Assembly (NCBI RefSeq): GCF_001602525.1
Contig: NZ_LSYT01000003.1
Location: 62,001-126,000 of the forward strand
Source: Flavobacterium chilense
GTDB taxonomy: Bacteria; Bacteroidota; Bacteroidia; Flavobacteriales; Flavobacteriaceae
Length of the DNA: 64,000 bases
Direction of reading: 5' to 3'
Made by a program: the position numbers and the translations under genes. Numbering within the stretch: position 1 is the stretch's first letter; every line of letters starts with the position of its first letter. Positions 44,683-51,773 of the stretch are shown piece after piece. The notes below the pieces were generated by a model that had not been told where the DNA came from, searched no databases, and saw only the letters and a program-made list of their open reading frames with translations.

Positions 44683-45831
44683 TTATTTTTTATTAGTTAC
44701 TTGGGCAACTTTAGTTGATTTTTCTGGCTGAATTGCTTGTCCGTCCTGAAGTTTGTCAATACCGCTTAATACGATTTGATCACCCGTTTTTACACCTTCT
44801 TTAATTAAATAATTGGTACCGCTTTTACCCACAACGATAATAGGCATTTTGGTTACTTTGTTGTCTTTACCTACAGTGAAAACAAATACTTTGTCCTGCA
44901 TTTCAACTGTAGCTGACTGTGGTACTAAAATCGCATCATCATGCTCTAATCCTAAACGGATTTTTCCTGTGTTTCCTGAACGTAGCGTTCCGTTTGCATT
45001 AGGGAAAGTCGCTCTAATTGTGATCGCTCCGGTAGTTTTATCAAACTGACCGTCAACCATATCGATTTTTCCTGTTTGAGGATAAGCATTGTTATCAGCT
45101 AAAATCAAAGTAACAGGAGGTAATTTTTTGATTTTATCACCAAGAGAGCTTCCTGCGTATTGTGCTTTAAAGTTGATGAAATCTGTTTCACCCAAAGAGA
45201 AATAAGCAAATACTTCATGAACATCAGATAAAGTTGTTAAGGCTTCAACATCAGAAGCAGAAACTAAACTTCCTTGTTTTTTAGGTAGTCTTCCAATGTA
45301 TCCGCTCACTGGAGCTGTTACATTTGTATATCCTAAATTAATCTTAGCAGAACCTACCATTGCTTTTGCCTGTTCGATATTGGCAGCAGCAATTTTTTGA
45401 GAAGCTTTAGCTGTTTTTAACTGATAATCAGAAACTACTTTGTTCTGTACTAAAGGAGTCAGTTTATCAACTTCTAAATTAGCGTTAATCAAAGCTGCTT
45501 CTGCAGCGTGAAGACTTGCCAAAGCATTGTTTAACTGCTCACGAAACGGACGTTCGTTTATTTTAAATAAAGTTTGTCCTTTGCTTACATAAGCACCTTC
45601 GTCTACAAAAATTCTGTCAAGGTTTCCACTTACTTGTGGGCGAATTTCAACATCAACAGTTCCTTGTATTGCAGCAGGATATTCAGCATCCGTTGTTGTA
45701 TTGGCACTTGTGATAGCCAACACAGGTAAAACCGGAGGTGGCGGAGCAGTAGGTGCCTGATTTTTATCGGCACAGCTGCTTAATACTAAAGCCAGAATAA
45801 AACTGGTTATAATTACATTTTTCATTTTCAT
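44683..45831 (-). CDS. RND periplasmic adaptor (membrane fusion protein), lipoprotein
   Basis: About 382 residues from the ATG at 45831. A longer frame exists to 45945 but needs GTG and puts 38 residues in front of the lipoprotein signal. The lipobox is VLSSC, cysteine 20. Lipoyl halves (VEIRPQVSGNLDRIFVDEGAYVSKGQ and VTAPVSGYIGRLPKKQGSLV), helical hairpin and beta-barrel are in normal order. It joins the pump to the outer-membrane factor. The gene follows 12 bp before the pump and is preceded by the operator array. Confidence 0.95.
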   Translation of the reverse strand: MKMKNVIITSFILALVLSSCADKNQAPTAPPPPVLPVLAITSANTTTDAEYPAAIQGTVDVEIRPQVSGNLDRIFVDEGAYVSKGQTLFKINERPFREQLNNALASLHAAEAALINANLEVDKLTPLVQNKVVSDYQLKTAKASQKIAAANIEQAKAMVGSAKINLGYTNVTAPVSGYIGRLPKKQGSLVSASDVEALTTLSDVHEVFAYFSLGETDFINFKAQYAGSSLGDKIKKLPPVTLILADNNAYPQTGKIDMVDGQFDKTTGAITIRATFPNANGTLRSGNTGKIRLGLEHDDAILVPQSATVEMQDKVFVFTVGKDNKVTKMPIIVVGKSGTNYLIKEGVKTGDQIVLSGIDKLQDGQAIQPEKSTKVAQVTNKK

Positions 45832-45910
45832 ATTGGTTTTAATTGGTTGAACATTTTCTCGGATTAAATTCTTAGGTATTCTGGCATTCTCGGGATTCAT
45901 ATTTAATAAA

Positions 45911-46128
45911 ATTAAATTATCTAACGTTGTTAAGTAAATGTGCACAAATTTTCATACTTTAAGCTTTTTCTATTTTGTTCCAAATCAGTATTAAAATATT
46001 TAACGGTGTTAAGTAAAAGTCTAAAAAAAGAGCTTTTATTACTCTATTAAATTTTCTAACAGTGTTAAGTGAAAGTTATAAAAAAAAGGATTTTACATTA
46101 TCCGATTAAATTATTTTACACTGTTAAG
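45911..46128 (-). promoter_or_regulatory. Operator array in front of the efflux operon (four sites)
   Basis: A 14-bp word close to YTAACNNTGTTAAG occurs at 45921-45934, 46000-46013, 46056-46069 and 46115-46128. The centre is a near-palindrome (TTAAC-N4-GTTAA). Each copy is preceded by ATTAAA-rich sequence and followed by T(A/G)AAA, so the real repeat is about 30 bp; the last three lie at 56- and 59-bp periods. A fifth copy is at the TetR promoter. The natural binder is the TetR protein encoded alongside. Confidence 0.75.
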
Positions 46129-46146
46129 TAAAACTTGAAAAAAAAT

Positions 46147-46740
46147 CTATTGTATTGATTTGATGATACCACCAATGGCATCTTTCAAAATTTGGGCATT
46201 TATAGTTTCTAAAATATCACTTTTGTTAATGATATTGATGGCGATTAAACCATGAATAACAGAAAAGAAAGTGAAATACTTTTGTTTTATGATATCCTGA
46301 CTCGGATTGCTGTCTTTCATTACTTCAGCAATAACCTGAGTGAATAATTTGTAAGGTCCCTCCTGAGCCGAACATCGCTGTGCGCAACAGGTCATTTGAA
46401 CACCAAACATTAACTGATACATTTCAGTATTAGTAAAAGCGAAGTCCCAGTAAGTCATCCACATGGCTTCTAATTGATCTTCGGGTTTTTCAAACTTGTC
46501 GATTGCAATTTGCAGTTCTTTTGTTAGTTTGATAAAACCTTTGCCGGTTAGTTCTTCTAATATTGCTTCCTTATTCGAAAAGTATTCATAAATAATAGGA
46601 GCAGTATATTCGATTCTGTCGGCAATTTTACGCATACTCAAACCATTCCAGCCTTCTTCTTTTACGATATCATAAGCAGCGCCAAGGATGTTGTTCCTTG
46701 TCTCTTCTTTTTGTCTTAAAATTCGATCTTTGCTAGCCAT
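46147..46740 (-). CDS. TetR/AcrR family regulator of the RND efflux operon
   Basis: 197 residues. HTH at about 34-58: GLSMRKIADRIEYTAPIIYEYFSNKEAI. Ligand domain matches the TetR_C fold with WMTYWDFAFTNTEMYQLMFG. A cluster of three cysteines, Cys118, Cys119 and Cys123 (MTCCAQRCSA), lies in the ligand domain and could sense oxidants, electrophiles or metal. It is first on the transcript, ahead of the adaptor, and almost certainly represses the pump genes through the palindromes between 45.9 and 46.8 kb. Confidence 0.93.
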   Translation of the reverse strand: MASKDRILRQKEETRNNILGAAYDIVKEEGWNGLSMRKIADRIEYTAPIIYEYFSNKEAILEELTGKGFIKLTKELQIAIDKFEKPEDQLEAMWMTYWDFAFTNTEMYQLMFGVQMTCCAQRCSAQEGPYKLFTQVIAEVMKDSNPSQDIIKQKYFTFFSVIHGLIAINIINKSDILETINAQILKDAIGGIIKSIQ

Positions 46741-46761
46741 TTTATTCGAGTATTAAATCGT

Positions 46762-46783
46762 TTAACACTGTTAGGCAAATGTA
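46762..46783 (-). promoter_or_regulatory. TetR promoter and fifth operator copy
   Basis: On the minus strand TACATTTG (46776-46783) is a perfect -7 box 36 bp upstream of the ATG. TTAACACTGTTAGG (46762-46775) follows at once, over the expected transcription start, so the regulator would block its own promoter. No clear -33. Confidence 0.65.
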
Positions 46784-46930
46784 TGGCGGTTTTTCTAATT
46801 ATGAAATATTTTTATCATAATATTTTCTTATCGTGGCATAGAGAAGTTTGAAAAAGCTTGTTAAGCCTTTTTTTTATTGAAATTTTTATGGATGTAATTT
46901 TTTTAGGGAGCAGCTAATTTTGGTATTTTA

Positions 46931-47016
46931 AGGACATTTGTCCTGCTCTGTACTCTATCTTTTGTGGTGAACCCCACCACAAAAGGATGCCGTTTCGATC
47001 AGGGCTAGGCGAAAAG
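46931..47016 (-). ncRNA. Candidate structured RNA element, copy 2
   Basis: On the minus strand it reads CCCTGATCGAAACGGCATCC, then a 10-bp hairpin TTTTGTGGTG/CACCACAAAA, then AGATAGAGTACAGAGCAGGAC and a small AGGACA-AA-TGTCCT hairpin. CCTG and CAGG flank the core as GGG and CCC do in copy 1 near 16.33 kb, a compensatory change. The rest of 46784-47123 is gene-free. Expression unknown. Confidence 0.5.
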
Positions 47017-47123
47017 TATCATTTATTTCTATAAATATTTCGTTTCGTCGGGATTTTACGTTGAGAAGAAAATGAACGTGTTTAGTTGATATTCTGATTT
47101 ATTTAAAAAATAAGAATCAAACT

Positions 47124-48053
47124 CTACAACTGCCCTAAAAATTTAATAATTTCGATTTTCATCGTCGATAATCCCGGTTCTTCATAAGGAGCATGACCAC
47201 AATTTTCCAGAAAAATCACTTTTTTAGGACAATTTAGCTTTTCATAAAATGATTTACTGGTTTCAAATGTTGTCCAGGTATCTTTTTGCGGTTGCAAAAA
47301 CAAAAGGGGAGAAGCGGTAAAGTTATCGGGTTCAATGGCAGGAATAAAGCTCATATACGTTCTTAAAAAACGCAATTTGATTTTGCTTCCTCCGGCAAGC
47401 TGATCATTCGAAAAGATTTTTGAAAAAGCAATATCATTGGTAATCCTCTCCATTTTGCAAAGCCATTTTATGGGCAATTTAAACGAATCCGAAAACAGTT
47501 TAAAAACATTCATAGCCGGCAAACCCACTCTGCTTAAAAATAAATTGCGAGCCAGATCATCTCGTACATTTTGAGCACGAGGATCTGCCAAAGTCGTCAC
47601 CATAAGTGCTTTTACATTTTTATTCTTTGCAGCAACCTGATACGCCAACATCCCGCCCATGCTCAGTCCGAATAAAACAATGGGTCTATTGTCTTTTAAA
47701 AGTTCCTTGTCGATCAGATCGGAAACACAGTCAACCCAAACCGAATAATCGATATTCTTGTTTTTAAGATTTTGGGTTAGTCCGTAACCTATTAAATCAG
47801 GGGCAATATATTCGTAACCCTGATCGTGCAAAAAATTACCAAAGAAGCCAATAACCCTTCCGTTTCCTCCGGCACCATGAAGTACTATTACTTTTATGGG
47901 AGATTTTGGATTTCGCATTCGGTCCAAATGAATATTAAAATCTTTCCATTGCCAATATTCTTCTGTGGGAAGTTTATCTTCTTTGTATTGTAAGTCTTCC
48001 GGCAAAAAAGTATTGTATTTTTTCCAATACGATAACTGGCTGTAATATTTCAT
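47124..48053 (-). CDS. Alpha/beta hydrolase
   Basis: 309 residues. The oxyanion region VIVLHGAGGNGRV, the nucleophile elbow GLSMGG with Ser131 and the final His in ENCGHAPYEEPG make a complete triad set. It has no signal peptide. Substrate unknown; length and the cap region (about 155-220) suit esterases or lipases of the AB hydrolase 1 family. Co-transcribed with the GNAT gene 32 bp upstream. Confidence 0.92.
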   Translation of the reverse strand: MKYYSQLSYWKKYNTFLPEDLQYKEDKLPTEEYWQWKDFNIHLDRMRNPKSPIKVIVLHGAGGNGRVIGFFGNFLHDQGYEYIAPDLIGYGLTQNLKNKNIDYSVWVDCVSDLIDKELLKDNRPIVLFGLSMGGMLAYQVAAKNKNVKALMVTTLADPRAQNVRDDLARNLFLSRVGLPAMNVFKLFSDSFKLPIKWLCKMERITNDIAFSKIFSNDQLAGGSKIKLRFLRTYMSFIPAIEPDNFTASPLLFLQPQKDTWTTFETSKSFYEKLNCPKKVIFLENCGHAPYEEPGLSTMKIEIIKFLGQL

Positions 48054-48085
48054 TTGGTTAAAAAACGATATAAAAATTTTGGTTG

Positions 48086-48514
48086 TTATTTTATAAAATC
48101 CATTTCGACATGCTCAATTCCGGCATCCAGAAAATAATTATCGGTTTGTTTAAATCCGTTTTTAATGTAAAAAGCGCTGGCATTTACCTGAGCATAAAGG
48201 TAAACTTTCTCTTCTGTTTTTAAGTCTTCGAGTATTTTTTGTAAAATAGCTTCGCCAATTCGTTTTCCTCTAAAGGTATTGAGAACCGCAATTCGTTCAA
48301 TTTTTGCTCCTTTTTCCATTTTTCTGTATCGCGCTGCTCCGGCAGGCAAGCCGTTTACAATGGCAAGATAATGTACAGCTTCTTCATCATCCATCGATTC
48401 ACGTTCAGGCGATACATTTTGTTCTTCAACAAATACTTGTTTTCTAATCGAGAATGCTGTTTCTATTTGTTTTTGATCGTCAACTCTTTCTACTATAATG
48501 GTATTATTGTTCAT
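48086..48514 (-). CDS. GNAT family N-acetyltransferase
   Basis: 142 residues, single GNAT domain. RKQVFVEEQNVSPERESMDDEEA near the start is the typical opening of ElaA/YjcF-like members, followed by KIERIAVLNTFRGKRIGEAILQ (acetyl-CoA loop) and YAQVNASAFYIKNGFKQ. Acceptor unknown. First gene of a two-gene operon with the hydrolase, behind a promoter with a perfect palindrome. Confidence 0.92.
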   Translation of the reverse strand: MNNNTIIVERVDDQKQIETAFSIRKQVFVEEQNVSPERESMDDEEAVHYLAIVNGLPAGAARYRKMEKGAKIERIAVLNTFRGKRIGEAILQKILEDLKTEEKVYLYAQVNASAFYIKNGFKQTDNYFLDAGIEHVEMDFIK

Positions 48515-48564
48515 TTTGTTTCAGTATTTAATGTACTTCTGGTGGTATAAAATTAATTTGCGTA

Positions 48565-48597
48565 CAAATTTACGTAGTTAACTACATATATTCAAAA
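48565..48597 (-). promoter_or_regulatory. Promoter of the GNAT-hydrolase operon with 12-bp palindrome
   Basis: Minus strand: TTG (48593-48595), a 20-bp spacer, TAAATTTG (48565-48572). GTAGTTAACTAC (48574-48585), a perfect palindrome, sits in the spacer. A repressor dimer there would block polymerase; no dedicated regulator is adjacent. Confidence 0.65.
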
Positions 48598-48780
48598 CGA
48601 AATTCAAAATTTAAGTTTTTATTATAATGGATGGTGGGTATTTTGGAATGGATTATTAGAAAAAGACATGAAAAATACAGACACAAATTTCATTACTTAT
48701 AGAATTCAGTGTATTGATTATTAATAGTTTAATGTGGTTGACTGTTAAGGATAATTTGAATTAGAATTAATTTCTTAACT

Positions 48781-49368
48781 CTAAACTCTTTTCGGTTTGA
48801 TCAATCCTTGTATCTGATTTTTTATTACATAATATATTCCAACGAAAAGCAAAAACAGGATTATTTTCATTAATAAGGAAAGTAAAAAGTTTGATGGATA
48901 AATATTTAGATCACTGTACATTGTCCAGGAGCTAGGTAAATAATCGCGATGAAAAGTAACGGTCAATATTATAATTTTTTCAATTGAAAGAATGAATAGA
49001 AAGCTGAACAGTATTCTCAATAGAACATTTTTTCTTATTCTTCTAAATCGTAGTGATTGTGTGATGACAAACCACAGAATATATTGTGACCAAAATCCAA
49101 TCCAATATTTTCCAAACATTCTGTTGATCATACTGATTTTTTCTTCTGGATTATTTTCTGCGTAAAAAACAAATATTCCAATTATCCAGATGGTAAAATA
49201 AATTATACCAACCAAAGAAATGAACTTGACAGCTTCGTCATCTATTTTTGCCAGTAGTGGTTTCTTTAAAAAAATAGAAACAATTAGAAATAGTATTGAA
49301 TATAAACCAAAGGCAGTAAAAAAGTCTACAGTTATTATTTGAAGAAGTAATAGTATATTTTCTTTCAT
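48781..49368 (-). CDS. Membrane protein of unknown function
   Basis: 195 residues with four membrane helices (about 8-32, 44-68, 110-134 and 162-184). Nothing recognised as a family motif. A long positively charged loop RRIRKNVLLRILF lies before the third helix. It is preceded on the same strand by a decayed gene. A/T content is even higher than in the neighbours, which hints at recent arrival or relaxed selection. Confidence 0.65.
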   Translation of the reverse strand: MKENILLLLQIITVDFFTAFGLYSILFLIVSIFLKKPLLAKIDDEAVKFISLVGIIYFTIWIIGIFVFYAENNPEEKISMINRMFGKYWIGFWSQYILWFVITQSLRFRRIRKNVLLRILFSFLFILSIEKIIILTVTFHRDYLPSSWTMYSDLNIYPSNFLLSLLMKIILFLLFVGIYYVIKNQIQGLIKPKRV

Positions 49369-49369
49369 A

Positions 49370-49561
49370 ATTTATTTTGACGCTGTTTTCTTTTGCAGGT
49401 GATACTTTTAAGCCAAGTATTAAATTATCTTTTACATTAGTAATTTTTTCAAGCAGTTCTTGCTTAAATAATCCGAAATTAATATTCAGTTTTTAATTAT
49501 TTACATTCTAAAAAATAATCATAGGAAGACTAACTAAAATTATTAAAAGAATCTTTTTCAT
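49370..49561 (-). pseudogene. Remnant of an exported protein gene
   Basis: From the ATG at 49561 the frame begins MKKILLIILVSLPMIIF, a normal signal sequence, then TAG, then NVNN and TAA. In the same frame an open stretch follows (NINFGLFKQELLEKITNVK, DNLILGLKVSPAKENSVK) and runs into the start of the next gene. Two in-frame stops after an intact signal peptide suggest a gene decayed by point mutation and truncated. It could also be chance. The rest of 49562-49700 holds nothing recognisable. Confidence 0.4.
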
Positions 49562-49703
49562 ATGTTTAACAATAAGATAAATAAGATGTATGTTGCTTTT
49601 AAGCTTGCTCTCAAAAATAGGATTTTCAAATGAATTTGTTAACTTATAATTCTCAAGTTTTAGTCTTTTGAATAAATTGCTGTTTTAGTTACAGATTAAT
49701 AAA

Positions 49704-49741
49704 AAAAGCTTGAGTCAAAGAACATTTTGACTCAAGCTTTT
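49704..49741 (-). terminator. Terminator of the DoxX-cupin operon
   Basis: A 16-bp perfect stem (49704-49719 with 49726-49741) is followed on the minus strand by seven T. It begins 2 bp after the cupin stop. Confidence 0.95.
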
Positions 49742-49743
49742 AA

Positions 49744-50088
49744 TCACTTTAAAATCACAACCTCTTCCGGTACCAAAAACAACAAAGTACATCCGGTTTT
49801 AGAAAACACAGAATGTGTACTTCCCGGAGGCATATACAAATAATCGCCTGTTTTTAGTTCGTCTTTTCCGGAGCGTACTTCGCCTTCGATAACGTAGATT
49901 TCTTCTCCGGCTGGATGCACATGATTAGGATAAGAAGCACCGGGTTCAAATCGTAATAAAAAAGTGGTTGGTCTTTTGGCAATGTCATCATAACATAAAA
50001 TTTTTGCAGAAATTCCGTCTGTATTTACACCTTCTTCGATCAGAGGTTTCCAATTTAGTTCGCTGGATTTTGTGATTTGTTTTTCCAT
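49744..50088 (-). CDS. Cupin domain protein (ChrR-like)
   Basis: 114 residues from the ATG at 50088; extending to 50097 requires TTG. A single cupin: FEPGASYPNHVHPAGEEIYVIEG carries the metal histidines and glutamate of motif 1, and MPPGSTHSVFSKTGC is motif 2. It resembles the ChrR cupin that controls sigma factor release in photo-oxidative stress, or a quercetinase-like enzyme, but there is no sigma factor here. It follows the DoxX gene by 12 bp. Confidence 0.88.
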   Translation of the reverse strand: MEKQITKSSELNWKPLIEEGVNTDGISAKILCYDDIAKRPTTFLLRFEPGASYPNHVHPAGEEIYVIEGEVRSGKDELKTGDYLYMPPGSTHSVFSKTGCTLLFLVPEEVVILK

Positions 50089-50100
50089 TTTTATCAATAT

Positions 50101-50532
50101 TTAATTAGTTACTTTTTTAGAAATGTATTCGTCTAAACTCCATTTGTATTCTGGCATTGTCGACAAGAGAAAAGCGGCTATAGAAAATACAAATACAGAG
50201 TAATCAAGAGGTTCTTTTACTCCAAAGGAATACGTCATGGAGAGTGCAAATACAAAAGTCAGGATTGAAGCGCCCATAGCTGCTTTTCTGGTTTGATATC
50301 CGATCAATAAAAAAACAACAAACAACGTTTCCAGAAAAGTGCTGGTTATGGCAATAAACGGAATAAAGCTTTTAGGCAAAAAAGAATTTACTTTTTCGGC
50401 GTAAGCTAAAAAACTTTCCCATCCTGAAGATTGTTCTCCCAACCCGCCTAACCGACTTAGAACGGCAGATAGAAATCCTGCTGCAAGTGCCATTCGCAAT
50501 AGTAAAACGGCATAATCCTGAAATCTTTTCAT
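50101..50532 (-). CDS. DoxX family membrane protein
   Basis: 143 residues from the ATG at 50532. The longer frame to 50649 adds 39 residues that are unlike the family. Four helices: start FQDYAVLLLRMALAAGFLSA, later FIPFIAITSTFLETLFVVFLLIGY, AAMGASILTFVFALSMTYSFG and VFVFSIAAFLLST. DoxX-type proteins may act in thiol or quinone redox. Co-operonic with the cupin. Confidence 0.9.
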   Translation of the reverse strand: MKRFQDYAVLLLRMALAAGFLSAVLSRLGGLGEQSSGWESFLAYAEKVNSFLPKSFIPFIAITSTFLETLFVVFLLIGYQTRKAAMGASILTFVFALSMTYSFGVKEPLDYSVFVFSIAAFLLSTMPEYKWSLDEYISKKVTN

Positions 50533-50644
50533 ATCCTTTTTATTAATAATTATTAGTGATACAAAGATCTTGTAAGCCGTCTTGCTAAAGAATAGAGGAT
50601 TCTGGAAAAAGCATGTAATTAAGTTTTTTTTGTGCGTTTTTTTT

Positions 50645-50730
50645 AACACATAGAAACATAGAATTGTAAGCTTAAAATAAAGGCATTTTACTTTTTTAAG
50701 TAAACATGGCGATATCTATTTCTATGTGTT
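50645..50730. repeat. AACACATAGAAACATAG inverted repeat, copy 2
   Basis: AACACATAGAAA (50645-50656, continuing ACATAG) pairs with TTTCTATGTGTT (50719-50730). The first 17 bases are identical to copy 1 at 41235. It lies between the DoxX gene and the AraC gene. Confidence 0.8.
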
Positions 50731-50755
50731 TAAAAGAGGTTTTGCAGGATTCCAA

Positions 50756-51550
50756 TTAGAAACCAATCGCTTTTTCTTTAAAGGATTTTGGAGAAGTATT
50801 GGTGTGTTTTTTAAAGAAGTTCGAAAAGTAAAAAGGATCATTAAATCCTAAGGCATAGGCAACTTCTTTTACTGATAATTTCTCGTACGTAAATAATCTT
50901 TTTGCTTCAGAAATGATTAATCCGAAAATGATATTTTGGGCAGTTTTATTGCAATGTAGTTTAGAAAGCTCGTTGAGTTTGGCTTCGGTTGTTCCGGTTA
51001 AATGGGCAATTTCGTTTACAGAAAGATTCTTGTCGAAGTTTTGTATTACGGTTTCCAGAAATTGTAGAAACAAGGCATCAGGTTTGTAGATTTCGTCACC
51101 GCGGTTGATTTTGGTTCTGTTGATTTCGATTAAAATCAGTTCGATTCGGCTATGAACAGAAATCTGATACTGATAAGGTTTTTCGATGATTTCTTTTGTG
51201 ATTTCTTCCAGTTCTTTTGTAATGATTTGCGGATGATCGACTTTGATCATTTCGTTCATAGCGAAATGACAGAACAATCCATTATGGAAAATAAGTTCCA
51301 TATCATTATCATCTTTACAAAAGAATGCGTAGGTAAATTCGAGAATATATCCTGTGGCATTTTGCATGTTTTTGAAATAATGAACCTGTCCGGAAGTAAT
51401 CGTTAAAACACAGTTTTCGGTTAGTATAAATTCATTTTCATCAACTGAAACAGTGGTTTCTCCCGAAGTACAAAATACAAGTACGTATTTTAAAACACGT
51501 CGTGGATTTTCTAAATCTGTTGCCTGATTAAATGTTTTGATATCAATCAT
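50756..51550 (-). CDS. AraC family transcriptional regulator
   Basis: 264 residues. The N-terminal half is a cupin-like sensor (LTITSGQVHYFKNM and neighbours), the C-terminal half two HTHs: LSVNEIAHLTGTTEAKLNELSK and VKEVAYALGFNDPFYFSNFFKKHTNTSPKSFK. It lies upstream of DoxX and cupin on the same strand and may control them. The minus-strand -7 box TACTTTTG is at 51568-51575. Confidence 0.92.
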   Translation of the reverse strand: MIDIKTFNQATDLENPRRVLKYVLVFCTSGETTVSVDENEFILTENCVLTITSGQVHYFKNMQNATGYILEFTYAFFCKDDNDMELIFHNGLFCHFAMNEMIKVDHPQIITKELEEITKEIIEKPYQYQISVHSRIELILIEINRTKINRGDEIYKPDALFLQFLETVIQNFDKNLSVNEIAHLTGTTEAKLNELSKLHCNKTAQNIIFGLIISEAKRLFTYEKLSVKEVAYALGFNDPFYFSNFFKKHTNTSPKSFKEKAIGF

Positions 51551-51567
51551 CTGGTTTTGTTTTGAAT

Positions 51568-51605
51568 CAAAAGTAAGAATATTTTTTGTTTCAGGTTAAA
51601 CCTGA
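51568..51605 (-). promoter_or_regulatory. Promoter region of the AraC gene with palindrome
   Basis: TACTTTTG (minus strand, 51568-51575) fits the -7 consensus. TCAGGTT-A-AACCTGA (51591-51605), a perfect 7+1+7 palindrome, occupies the -33 region. It may be the operator of this or another regulator. Confidence 0.5.
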
Positions 51606-51718
51606 TTATGTGTTTAACCGTAAGGCACGCAAAGTTTTATATTGATTCTGCTTTGCGAAGCTGGCGTTTTTTTATAGATAGTGTATTAAATTTTTTGTGT
51701 GCTTTGCGTTTAGATAAA

Positions 51719-51755
51719 AAAAGCACCTTTAAACAAAATGTCTAAAGGTGCTTTT
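51719..51755 (-). terminator. Terminator of the metal efflux operon
   Basis: A 13-bp stem AAAAGCACCTTTA/TAAAGGTGCTTTT (51719-51731 with 51743-51755) is followed on the minus strand by a T tract. Confidence 0.92.
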
Positions 51756-51773
51756 CAATTTATATAAGTAAGA

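Noticed and set aside
45832..45945. Upstream extension of the efflux adaptor
   Set aside because: It needs GTG, would lie in front of the lipoprotein signal and would overlap the first operator.
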